In this document: piece after piece, positions 27,297 to 36,300 of the stretch | Numbering within the stretch: position 1 is the first letter of the stretch | How the letters are laid out: each line of letters opens with the position of its first letter | Source: Lachnospiraceae bacterium | GTDB taxonomy: Bacteria; Bacillota; Clostridia; Lachnospirales; Lachnospiraceae | Direction: 5' to 3' | Assembly: GCA_018384375.1 (NCBI GenBank) | Contig: JAHAYJ010000093.1 | Coordinates: 30,496 to 94,495 of the forward strand | DNA length: 64,000 bases | Translations under genes and position numbers: made by a program | Notes under the pieces: generated by a model | The model's database searches: none | Seen by the model: only the letters and a program-made list of their open reading frames with translations | What the model was told of the DNA's origin: nothing

Positions 27297-27761
27297 TTAA
27301 ATAAAGAAGCTTCCTGTAATATTTCCGTTGATTACATAGTAGGTTGTATTCTCCTCAGGTTTTACATAAAGCTCAACGCTCTTGAAATCTTCTTCCTTGC
27401 CGTTCAAGTCATATTTCCAAACATCCTTGCAGATATTTAACAGATCTTCAGGCGTATAGGATTTTCCTCTGAACTGGAAATTTACGGTTTCTTTGATAAC
27501 TGCTTTCTTTGCAGGTGCTTTCTTAACTGCTGTTTCCTTCTTTACAGGTGCTTTCTTTGCAGGTGCCTTCTTTGCTGCTGCTTCCTTCTTAGCAGGTGCC
27601 TTCTTTACAGGTGCTTTCTTAACTGCTGCTTCCTTTGCAGGTGCTTTCACCTCTGCCTTGGGAGCTTCCTTAACTTCTGCTTTTACCTCAACTGCCTTTT
27701 CCTCTTTTACCGGTGCTACCTTGGCAATTACTTTTGCGGTTGCTTTCTTAACTTCTGCCAT
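27297..27761 (-). CDS. Lys/Ala/Pro repeat protein with C-terminal DUF6465-type domain
   Basis: A 154-residue protein in two parts. Residues 1-about 95 are a low-complexity histone H1-like tail built from repeats of KKAPAKK, KKAPVKK and KKEAAAKK, strongly basic and disordered. The C-terminal 60 residues form a small alpha/beta domain (VNFQFRGKSYTPEDLLNICKDVWK to NGNITGSFFI) of the DUF6465 type seen in Lachnospiraceae. A nucleoid-associated or DNA/RNA-binding role is plausible from the tail alone. The start is the ATG at 27761, with AAAGGAG upstream. It has its own promoter (27869-27897) and terminator, so it is a single-gene unit. Repeat number may vary between strains. Confidence 0.85.
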   Translation of the reverse strand: MAEVKKATAKVIAKVAPVKEEKAVEVKAEVKEAPKAEVKAPAKEAAVKKAPVKKAPAKKEAAAKKAPAKKAPVKKETAVKKAPAKKAVIKETVNFQFRGKSYTPEDLLNICKDVWKYDLNGKEEDFKSVELYVKPEENTTYYVINGNITGSFFI

Positions 27762-27868
27762 AATCTTAACTCCTTTCATGTGAAGAATCGTACTTTTTCA
27801 CATTTTGTCTATTCGTGTCATTTATTTTTTGTCATATAACCGCATAAAAACGCGATTCCTTGGGAAAC

Positions 27869-27897
27869 AGTGTACCCTATTATTCGTCTGTTGTCAA
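27869..27897 (-). promoter_or_regulatory. Promoter of the Lys/Ala-rich protein gene
   Basis: TTGACA (27897-27892) and TACACT (27874-27869) with 17-bp spacing on the minus strand, giving a leader of about 100 nt. Confidence 0.75.
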
Positions 27898-27919
27898 CTA
27901 AAGCGACTTTTTTTGTATT

Positions 27920-28771
27920 TTATGCCGCCAATCCAAAATATAACAGCACAACAATTCCAAGAATAATCCTGTACCAGCCGAACACCTTGAAATCATGCTT
28001 TTTGATATATCCCATCAGAAATTTGATAACGACTATAGAAACCAAAAATGCTGTTACCATACCGGTTATGAGAATCATCAATTCGCTTCCGGTAAAAGAA
28101 AAGCCAAACTTTAATATTTTAAGGAGACTTGCTCCAAGCATTACCGGAATTGCAAGGAAGAAGGTAAATTCTGCTGCCACTGTCCTGGAAACTCCGATCA
28201 AAAGTGCACCCAGTATGGTTGCGCCGGAACGCGAGGTTCCGGGAAAAATTGCCGCGATCAGCTGAAACAACCCAATAATCAAGGCGGTCTGATAACTGAT
28301 CTCCGAAAGGGAAGTCACCTTGACTTGTGTATTTTTGTTTCTGTTCTCAATAATGATAAATCCAATACCAAATACAATCAATGCAATCGATACACATACG
28401 CCGTTATAAAACAGACTTTCAAAAAAGTCATCCAGAAAAATACCTACTACTGCAGCCGGCAGACAGGCAGCAATAATCTTAAACCAGAGTGTCCAGATAT
28501 CCTTTTTAAAATAGGAAAATATTCCCTTTTCCTTAACAGGATGTTGATTCCCTTTTTTCCCAAAAGGCCAGATCTGCGGGAAAAATAAAATCACTACCGC
28601 CAGAATTGCTCCCAGCTGGATCACCACTAAAAACATCTCCCAGAATTCCGGCGATACTTTAAGCTCGATAAACTCATCCAGCAGAATCATATGTCCTGTG
28701 CTGCTGATAGGAAGCCACTCCGTAATTCCTTCTACAATACCAAATAATACTGCTTTTAAAAATTCAACCAT
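27920..28771 (-). CDS. uppP: Undecaprenyl-diphosphatase
   Basis: UppP (BacA) recycles the undecaprenyl carrier for peptidoglycan synthesis and confers bacitracin tolerance. The 283-residue membrane protein has about eight helices. The two signature segments EGITEWLPISSTGHM and PGTSRSGATI carry the catalytic Glu and Arg residues. The start is the ATG at 28771 with GGAGG 7 nt upstream; an in-frame TTG at 28777 is possible. It follows the patatin gene by 2 bp, implying co-translation. Confidence 0.95.
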   Translation of the reverse strand: MVEFLKAVLFGIVEGITEWLPISSTGHMILLDEFIELKVSPEFWEMFLVVIQLGAILAVVILFFPQIWPFGKKGNQHPVKEKGIFSYFKKDIWTLWFKIIAACLPAAVVGIFLDDFFESLFYNGVCVSIALIVFGIGFIIIENRNKNTQVKVTSLSEISYQTALIIGLFQLIAAIFPGTSRSGATILGALLIGVSRTVAAEFTFFLAIPVMLGASLLKILKFGFSFTGSELMILITGMVTAFLVSIVVIKFLMGYIKKHDFKVFGWYRIILGIVVLLYFGLAA

Positions 28772-28773
28772 AA

Positions 28774-29622
28774 TCAATCCTCCAAGTAGCGAATCAGCTC
28801 TTCATAGCAGTCCAAAGCATCCCGATATCCTTGCTCATAGAGAGCTGTCAGTTTTTCCTTATTCTTCTCAATTCTTCCTACGTCACTTTTGGTTTTGGGA
28901 CGAATCAGAAACACATTCCCAGCCTTTACCTGCTCTTCAATAAAATCCAAAGTATCATTATAGGTATCATGTCGGTTCTTCATCAGCTCATACACTCTGG
29001 GATATTTTTTGTAGCGCAGCTTTGTCAGCGTCAGCATGGACGAGGGCTTACGCCGGTACCCAATCTCCTTCGTCATAACTACCACATTTTTTTTGTTACC
29101 ATCCTGTATGGATTTTTTAAGCGGAATAGAATCGGAGATACCTCCGTCCAAATAAAGTTTGCCTCCGATCTCAACATTTCGAGACACTAAAGGTAACGAA
29201 GCAGAAGCCCGGATTGCTTCAATATCCGTTTTCATATCCTTAATAGGAATATATTCAGGCTGTCCTGTTTCTATGTTTGTAACTACACTGTAAAAATTAC
29301 CCTGATAACGATGAAAGGCCTCATAGTCATAGGGATTCAGGGTTTCCGGTATCTGATAGTAGCACATATCCACACCGAACAAATCCCCTGTCTTTAAAAG
29401 GCTGTACAGGCTGCAATAGTTTTTATCCTCCAGATAATCTACATTCGTATGAAAGGCTCTGCCTCTTTGCTTTGACAAAAAGCTGCAAAGCGAACATGCT
29501 CCCGCCGAAACACCATAGCAGGAAGAAAACTCGATTCCTTTATCAAGAAAGAAATCCAGAACGCCTGACGTATAAACGCCCTTCATTCCACCGCCCTCTA
29601 ATACCAGACCTGTCTGATACAT
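28774..29622 (-). CDS. Patatin-like phospholipase
   Basis: A 282-residue serine acyl hydrolase of the patatin class. The oxyanion loop is LVLEGGGMKGVYTSGVLD, the nucleophile elbow GVSAGAC and the catalytic Asp sits in YLDGGISDSIPL. The Ser-Asp dyad is intact. It has no signal peptide, so it acts in the cytoplasm or at the inner membrane face. It is adjacent to uppP, hinting at membrane-lipid turnover, which is inference. Its physiological lipid is unknown. Confidence 0.92.
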   Translation of the reverse strand: MYQTGLVLEGGGMKGVYTSGVLDFFLDKGIEFSSCYGVSAGACSLCSFLSKQRGRAFHTNVDYLEDKNYCSLYSLLKTGDLFGVDMCYYQIPETLNPYDYEAFHRYQGNFYSVVTNIETGQPEYIPIKDMKTDIEAIRASASLPLVSRNVEIGGKLYLDGGISDSIPLKKSIQDGNKKNVVVMTKEIGYRRKPSSMLTLTKLRYKKYPRVYELMKNRHDTYNDTLDFIEEQVKAGNVFLIRPKTKSDVGRIEKNKEKLTALYEQGYRDALDCYEELIRYLED

Positions 29623-29652
29623 AAAATCCCTTCTTTCTTAATTCATAAACAA

Positions 29653-30837
29653 TCAATAGCATTCCTTAACGAACCTGCGAAATGCTGTTAAGGATCGCTC
29701 CACCTTCTCGGTGTCAATACAGTATGCCATACGGAAGTATCCCTGCACCCCAAAACTGTCTGACGGAACAAGCACCAGATCATACTTCAGTGCCTTCTGG
29801 CAAAATGCCACTGCATCCTCCTCAAGTGCTTTCGGGAAAATGTAAAAGGTTCCGCCGGGCTTCACGCAGGAAAAACCAAGGGATGTCAGTTCATTATATA
29901 AAAGATTCATATTCGTCTCATAAACAGACATATCCGAAGTAATATCAAGCACTTCAGCAACCGCCAGCTGGATAATGGAAGGCGGACAGTTATGCCCGGT
30001 TCCTCTTGAAATCTGCCCGCACATTGCACTGATCAATTCAGCATCCGTACACCTGGGGTTAACTGCCACATAACCGATTCTTTCTCCGGGAAGGGAAAGG
30101 GATTTTGAAAAGGAATAGCATGACAGCGAATTGTCATAGAACTTAGAAACGTAAGGTGCCTCTACCCCTTCAAACACAATTTCCCTGTAAGGCTCATCGG
30201 AAATGATGAAAATGTCATGTCCGTATTCCTCCTGCTTTCTCTTAAGAAGTGCTGCAAGCTGCTCCAGAGTCTTTGTACTGTAAACTGCACCGGAGGGATT
30301 ATTAGGGGTATTGATGAGCAGTGCCGCCGTCTTCTCATTCAGCATCTCCTCCAGCTTTTCAAAGTTGATCTGGAAGTTTTCTGTATTTGCAGGCACCACC
30401 TTGAGAATTGCACCTGACATATTAATATATGGATTGTACTCCGGGAAGTAGGGGGCAAAGGTAAGAACTTCATCCCCAGGCTTTGTCACGCAACGCACTG
30501 CATGCGCCACCGCACCGGCCGCTCCGGTTGTGGGAAAAATGTGATTTCCCGTATAATCCATGTCAAACCTTTTGTTTAAGGATGCTGCAATTTTTTCCTT
30601 GACGGATGGAATGCCAAGGCTGGGACTGTAGCCGTGAAGTTCCATGGAGGTTTTCGTTTTCAAAAGATCAATCATCACCTCTGTAAATTTCTCCGGTACC
30701 GGAACGGAAGGGTTCCCAAGACTGTAATCAAACACATTCTCATAGCCGATTTCCTTTCCCCGTGCTGTTGCAAACTCAGACAGCTGACGAATGACAGATT
30801 TCCCTTCCAGCATCTTCTTATATTGTTCGTTGATCAT
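29653..30837 (-). CDS. PLP-dependent aminotransferase, class I/II
   Basis: A 394-residue fold-type I aminotransferase. The PLP Lys lies in YSFSKSLSLPGERIGYVAVN. Other motifs are FDYSLGNPSVPVPEKF near the start, LINTPNNPSGAVYS and ISDEPYREI. The SLSLPGERIG arrangement is seen in a subgroup annotated as aspartate or aromatic aminotransferase. The ATG at 30837 has GAGGAGG upstream. Its own promoter is at 30902-30930. It is 31 bp upstream of the patatin gene, so patatin and uppP may be read through from it. Confidence 0.9.
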   Translation of the reverse strand: MINEQYKKMLEGKSVIRQLSEFATARGKEIGYENVFDYSLGNPSVPVPEKFTEVMIDLLKTKTSMELHGYSPSLGIPSVKEKIAASLNKRFDMDYTGNHIFPTTGAAGAVAHAVRCVTKPGDEVLTFAPYFPEYNPYINMSGAILKVVPANTENFQINFEKLEEMLNEKTAALLINTPNNPSGAVYSTKTLEQLAALLKRKQEEYGHDIFIISDEPYREIVFEGVEAPYVSKFYDNSLSCYSFSKSLSLPGERIGYVAVNPRCTDAELISAMCGQISRGTGHNCPPSIIQLAVAEVLDITSDMSVYETNMNLLYNELTSLGFSCVKPGGTFYIFPKALEEDAVAFCQKALKYDLVLVPSDSFGVQGYFRMAYCIDTEKVERSLTAFRRFVKECY

Positions 30838-30901
30838 TTCAACAACCTCCTCATATATTCTCAAATATCAATTCATTTCTATGTAAACACACATCGAAAA
30901 A

Positions 30902-30930
30902 ATTGTATCACAAACATGCAAAAATCACAA
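30902..30930 (-). promoter_or_regulatory. Promoter of the aminotransferase-patatin-uppP unit
   Basis: TTGTGA (30930-30925) and TACAAT (30907-30902) with 17-bp spacing on the minus strand, with a TG extended -10. Confidence 0.7.
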
Positions 30931-30940
30931 GAAAACAAGA

Positions 30941-30993
30941 AAGCATCCCCAATCCGGCTGTCGCAAATTGCTTCCTTAGGATTAGGGATGCTT
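30941..30993 (-). terminator. Terminator of the glucomannan operon
   Basis: A 15-bp stem (30979-30993 with 30941-30955) whose single mismatch becomes a G-U pair in minus-strand RNA, followed by a T-rich run. It ends the GH1-ManA gene. The AAGCATCCCC half also occurs in the terminators at 61.6 and 62.9 kb. Confidence 0.85.
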
Positions 30994-31007
30994 ATATCTA
31001 TATCTAT

Positions 31008-33314
31008 TTATTTCACAGAAGAAGCAATAATCTTCATATTTCCTCTCAAATGCACCTCTCCGATGCCGGCAGGAAGAATAAAGTGATCACCCTTCTTAAT
31101 CATCTGACCATTCACCAGGCCTTCCCCTTCAATGACGCTCATATTCATGAAAGGTTGATCCTGCTTGATATACACCGGTTCTGTCACGTCCAGCTTCCAT
31201 ACCGTGTAGTAATCGCAGGAAATCAATTCATTCATTACATTCTCCGGCAGATCATCCACATATTTCACACTATCTTCCGCAGAAGGAGCCGGAACCGTAA
31301 TTACATCAATGCTCTGCTTCACATGAAGCTGGCGTGGCTTGCCATCGGTCAGTCTGTCATAATCATAAACACGATAGGTAATATCACTGTTCTGCTGAGT
31401 TTCCAGAATCATCAATCCACCTTTGATCGCATGAACTGTTCCGGGATCAATCTGAATAAAGTCTCCCTTCTTAACCGGAATCTCACGAATCAGTTCTCCC
31501 CACTTGCCCTGTTCAATCATGTCCTTTAGTTCTTCTCTGGTCTTTGCATTATGTCCGACTACCAGAGCTGCTCCTTCCGGACAATCCAACACGTACCAGC
31601 ACTCAGTCTTTCCAAGAGAGCCATTCTCATGCTCGGCTGCATAGGCGTCGTCCGGATGAACCTGGATACTCAGATCATCCTTTGCATCAATGATCTTAAT
31701 GAGCAACGGGAATCTGTCTAAAGCAAGATTTCCGAATAACTCCGGCTGTTCCTTCCAAAGCTCTGAAAGCGTCTTCCCTTTATAGATGCCTTCCCTCACC
31801 ACACAATCGCCATTTGGATGTGCACTGATTGCCCAGCATTCGCCGGTCTTTTCACCAGGGATCTCATATCCAAATTCAGTTTCCAGGCGGCTTCCGCCCC
31901 AGATCATCTGCTTGAATACCGGTTCCAGGAACAGAATCGGTCTTTGCTTCTTGTTAATAGTAAGCTCCGCGCCGTTTGTCTCAATGATCTTCTGATACCA
32001 GTACGCAGAGTCCTTCACGATCCTCTTCTGGGTTGCAAAGTCTACATGCACAATTCCAAAGCGCTCTGTATAACCCTTATCCCACTCAAAGTTGTCAAGA
32101 AATGTCCAGAGGAAATAACCCCTTACATCCACACCTTCATCATTTGCCTTCTGAAGTGCGGAGATGTACAAATCAAGGAAATTCTGCCTGTTTGGATCAT
32201 GTACCATGCCATCCAGTGAGACATCATCATGGCAGGATATTCCATTCTCTGTGATATATAAAGGCAGTTTATATCTGTCATAAAGGAACTTCACACCCCA
32301 ATAAAAACAGTCCGGAGTTACAGGCCAGTTTGCACCGGTCTTAGGGAATCCTGCCGGACGATCTACAAATTCAATTTCTCCGTCTTTCCCCTGTGCAACC
32401 ATATATCCATTGTAAATATTCTGCCCCATGAAATCCAAAGGCTGGGAAATCAGCTTCATATCCTCTTCCGTAATCTCAGGCAGATATTCAGCAAACTTCT
32501 TAAGGCCTTCCTCCGGATATTTCCCAAGAAATACAGGGTCGTTGAACCATGCCACATTCCAGGTCCAGTTATCCATAGGCTGATAAAAGCCGAACAGAAC
32601 CTTCCTTGCAGCCTCAATATCCTCCGGCCTGTTCGTTGCCGGATATGCCATACCACAGGTAGGTGCATAACCTACCTTGATCGGACGGCATGCATACTTT
32701 CTTAAATTGATAACAGCCTGTCCATGCGCACGGAGTGCATTATGTGCAATCTGGAACACATCCTTTTGAGGGAGCTTCAGTCCCGGGGCATGAATGCCGG
32801 AGAGATGTCCGATACCAACAAAGCATTCCGGCTCATTTAAGGTGATAAAGTGCTCACAAATATCGGAAAAGTTCTCTGCTACCACCTTTGCATAGTAGCC
32901 AAACCACTGGATGACCTCCTCGTTCAGCCAGCCTCCTCTGTCCTGTAGAGCCTGGGGGAACTCCCAATGATACATAGTGATATATGGTTCGATTCCATTC
33001 TTTTTCATCTCCAGAATCATATCCCTGTAAAGGGCTACTGCCTTCTGATTCACCTCCCCTGTTCCATCGGGGATCAGTCTTGCCCAACTCATGGAAAAGC
33101 GATATGCCTGGATGCCAAGCATCCTCATCAATGCATAATCTTCCTTATAACGGTGCATATGGTCACTTGCCACCGCTGCCGTATGTCCATCCAGAATACG
33201 ACCCTGTTCTGTGAAGGTATCCCAGATATTTTTTCCACATCCGTCCCCTTCTTCTCTTCCCTCTATCTGGTAAGCACTGCTTGCCACTCCCCAGACAAAA
33301 TCATCACGAAACAT
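31008..33314 (-). CDS. Fused GH1 beta-glycosidase and class I mannose-6-phosphate isomerase
   Basis: One uninterrupted 768-codon frame joins two complete enzymes. Residues 1-445 are a GH1 beta-glycosidase: FVWGVASSAYQIEG, acid/base E161 in TLNEPE, nucleophile E356 in YITENG, then GYFLWTFLDNFEW. Residues 459-768 are a class I phosphomannose isomerase of usual Firmicutes length: PVFKQMIWGG, metal ligands Q551 and H553 (QVHPDD), E571 (KTECWYV) and H628 (PGTVHAIKGG). A linker of about 13 residues joins them, and no internal ATG with a ribosome site exists at the junction. GH1 likely removes terminal beta-linked glucose or mannose; the isomerase would feed mannose-6-phosphate to fructose-6-phosphate. 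It abuts the GH2 stop and is the last gene of the operon. Confidence 0.92.
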   Translation of the reverse strand: MFRDDFVWGVASSAYQIEGREEGDGCGKNIWDTFTEQGRILDGHTAAVASDHMHRYKEDYALMRMLGIQAYRFSMSWARLIPDGTGEVNQKAVALYRDMILEMKKNGIEPYITMYHWEFPQALQDRGGWLNEEVIQWFGYYAKVVAENFSDICEHFITLNEPECFVGIGHLSGIHAPGLKLPQKDVFQIAHNALRAHGQAVINLRKYACRPIKVGYAPTCGMAYPATNRPEDIEAARKVLFGFYQPMDNWTWNVAWFNDPVFLGKYPEEGLKKFAEYLPEITEEDMKLISQPLDFMGQNIYNGYMVAQGKDGEIEFVDRPAGFPKTGANWPVTPDCFYWGVKFLYDRYKLPLYITENGISCHDDVSLDGMVHDPNRQNFLDLYISALQKANDEGVDVRGYFLWTFLDNFEWDKGYTERFGIVHVDFATQKRIVKDSAYWYQKIIETNGAELTINKKQRPILFLEPVFKQMIWGGSRLETEFGYEIPGEKTGECWAISAHPNGDCVVREGIYKGKTLSELWKEQPELFGNLALDRFPLLIKIIDAKDDLSIQVHPDDAYAAEHENGSLGKTECWYVLDCPEGAALVVGHNAKTREELKDMIEQGKWGELIREIPVKKGDFIQIDPGTVHAIKGGLMILETQQNSDITYRVYDYDRLTDGKPRQLHVKQSIDVITVPAPSAEDSVKYVDDLPENVMNELISCDYYTVWKLDVTEPVYIKQDQPFMNMSVIEGEGLVNGQMIKKGDHFILPAGIGEVHLRGNMKIIASSVK

Positions 33315-36300
33315 TTATTTCTCCTCCTTATTGCTGATTTTCTTAAATTGAAACCAATGGAAGTCAAAGCAGCTTCCCGGAAGGAAAATGAATTCCAGTT
33401 TTCCTTTTCCTGTCAGCGTTTCGATCCGGAAAGTCTGCTCTCCATAGTCCTCTCGCAAATCCGCTTCCACCACCTGAATGCTTCCCATTCCCTCTCCGGT
33501 AAAGCGGATCTGCACCGGATTCAATTCCTGCACAGAGCGGTAACAAATTGTAATTTCATTGGTTCCCTGCTCTCCAAAATCCATATTCTCAAATTCCAGA
33601 GTGACATTGTTCCCAATCTGCTCCACCTTGTCTTCCTGAATCCTGTAGACATCTCCGTAAATACGGTCGCATTCGGCAGCTTTCAACAGCGTATACGCCT
33701 TTTCTTCTTTCTTAAAATAAATTCCTCTAAGTTGGAAGTTATAGGCTGTCACAATATAGATCTGCGCATTTCCTCTGATTCTGTGTGAAAGCTTGTAGCT
33801 TTCTTCCTGAAAGACCATCCACTGGGGTGGTTTGAAATAGTAGCAATCTGCAAGCATCTCGCTTCCTACTTCCTCCGGATTTCCCTCCCAGATCTGAAAG
33901 GTTACCGGATGATTGGTATTCGCAAAGATTGGCAGTGTTATTTCATCTGTTCCGAAATCACCAAAATTAAGACTTGTAAAGCCTGCCACGCAATAGCCTT
34001 CTCCGTCCTCCGTTCCGAGAAATCCGATTCCATGCTCAATTCCTTCTCCACATTGCTCCGAACGATATTCACACAGACCCGCCGGGATTTCTTCGTAAGG
34101 ATTCAGGAACGCTTTCCCGATGCCTTCTGCCTTAAGCTCTATTGCTGACTGCACACTTACACCGGAGCCTCCGTTTCTGGCAAAGCATTTCAGCCAGAAG
34201 CGTCCGTCTCCTTCTGCCAGAACCTTTACGGTATTTCCTTCCGGCAGCAATTCGACGTAATTCACATCAATGCCCGTATCATTAGTAGCTCTCCACTCCA
34301 ACTCCCGGTAACTTGTATTTTCAGGATAAATGATAGCCCTCACAGTGATTTCCGGCTGTTCCTTACTAAGTACAGGATCTCCCTCCAAAATAAGCTCCAG
34401 TTTTCTTACCGGAATCTCACCTTCTCCCAAAGCCAACAGCTTTCCTTTAGAGCCGCCTCCGTAAACCGGAACATCTTTATTCTCTTCTTTAGCTGCAACT
34501 CCTTCCGGACAAGGCGAATCGACAGCCTGTAAAACCAGTTTATAGGTTTCCATCCCCGGAGAAGATAACGTAATGTTTACTTCCCCTTTTTGTTTTTTAC
34601 TACCGATTACGGCAAGCAGCTTCCCGCCAAAAAGTCTTCTGCTCTTTCCTTTATATTCATCAAAATCAGCGCTGTCACCATTATCCAGTCCTAATAGCCT
34701 TCCGGCTCCTGTAACCTCCACATGAATACGGTTCTTTGCATTCTCTACAGGATTCCCTTCCCTGTCACAGACACTGATTTCAACAAAAGTCATATCCTGC
34801 CCGTCTGCCTGCAGTTCCAATTTATCAGGCTGTGCAGTAATCCTGCATGCATCCCCAAAGGAACGTCTGCTTTTTCTTGCAATTTCTTTCCCGTTTTCAT
34901 CATAGGCAATTGCTGTAATTTCACCCTTTTCATAGGGAACCTTCCATCTTCCGATCTGATCTCTTCCATGCCCATGGTCAATCTTATGCTTCCCTATGCT
35001 TCTTCCGTTTACAAACAGCTCTACAGCAGGAGCATTCGAGCATACCTGTACATCAATGTCCTGCCCTTCCCCAAAATCCCAATAGGGGAAAACATGGACC
35101 ATAGGATCCTTGTGATAGTCTGTCCACTCCGACTGAAAGATATAAAAAGCATCCTTGGGAAAGCCTGCCGTATCGATCTGTCCAAAATAGCTGTTCTTTG
35201 TCTCATAAGGTGTTGACTCACCGATGTAATCAAAACCTGTCCACAAAAACTGGCCCATAGAATAGGACGCATCTCTGTCATCTCCGATGCACGCCTCATA
35301 GCTCTTTGCTCCCCAGCCGGTAATGCTGTTTCCAAGCGCCGAACACTGTTCATCCTCATCCGTAAGGATTGATTTTTCAATAGGAAAATGATAAATCCCT
35401 CTGCTGGAAAGAATGGATGCGGTCTCACTTCCATAAATAATCCAGTTCTCATGTTCCTTATGGTGCTGGTCATACAGATATTCTGAGTAATTATAACCTA
35501 CGCAATCCAGCTCATCTGCGCATTTCTGCGGATTTTCCCATTTCAAGAAATTAGAGCCCAGCGTAACAGGTGCATGGCTTTGGTAATCATATTTACGCAC
35601 TGCATCCCGAAGTGCTTTGGTAATTTCCACCCCTCTTTCGGGAACCAGTGTGTCCTGTATTTCATTTCCGATGCTCCACATCATCAGACTGGCTCTGTTC
35701 CGATCCCTTCTGACCCATGCTTCCACATCCTTTTCAAACCACTCGTTGAAGAAACGGGCATAATCATAAGTTGTCTTGGGCTTTTCCCACATATCAAAGG
35801 CTTCTGAGTTAACTAAAAAGCCCATTTCATCCGCTAAGTCCATCAACTCCGGTGCCGGCATATTATGGGAGGTTCTGATAGCATTGACACCCATTTTTCT
35901 AAGAAGAATAAGCTTTCGTCTGGCGGCCGCCCTGGAAAAGGCCGCACCCAGACACCCAAAGTCATGGTGCTCGCACACACCATTGATCTTCACATGTCTG
36001 CCGTTTAGGAAGAATCCTTTATCCGGCAAAAATTCCATGGTTTTAAAGCCAAATTTCTGCTCCTCTGTCTCTAAAAGCTTTTCGTTTTTCCATAGCTCCG
36101 TACGCAGGCAATAAAGGTTTCCCTGTCCGATATCCCAGAGTGCAGGTCTGTACACAGAATCAATTTCCTGTTGAACCGTCATCGTCCTTCCGGGCTCTTT
36201 GTCTTGACTTCCGCTTGTCTTAATCTGCTTTTCATCCTCGCCGATTTTGTTTCCCCGGCTGTCAAGGACTGTCTGTTTCAAGTAGAAACAGGCATCCTGT

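Noticed and set aside
27493..27783. Ala/Phe-rich open frame opposite the Lys-rich gene
   Set aside because: Antisense of the KKAPAKK codon repeats; no independent signal.
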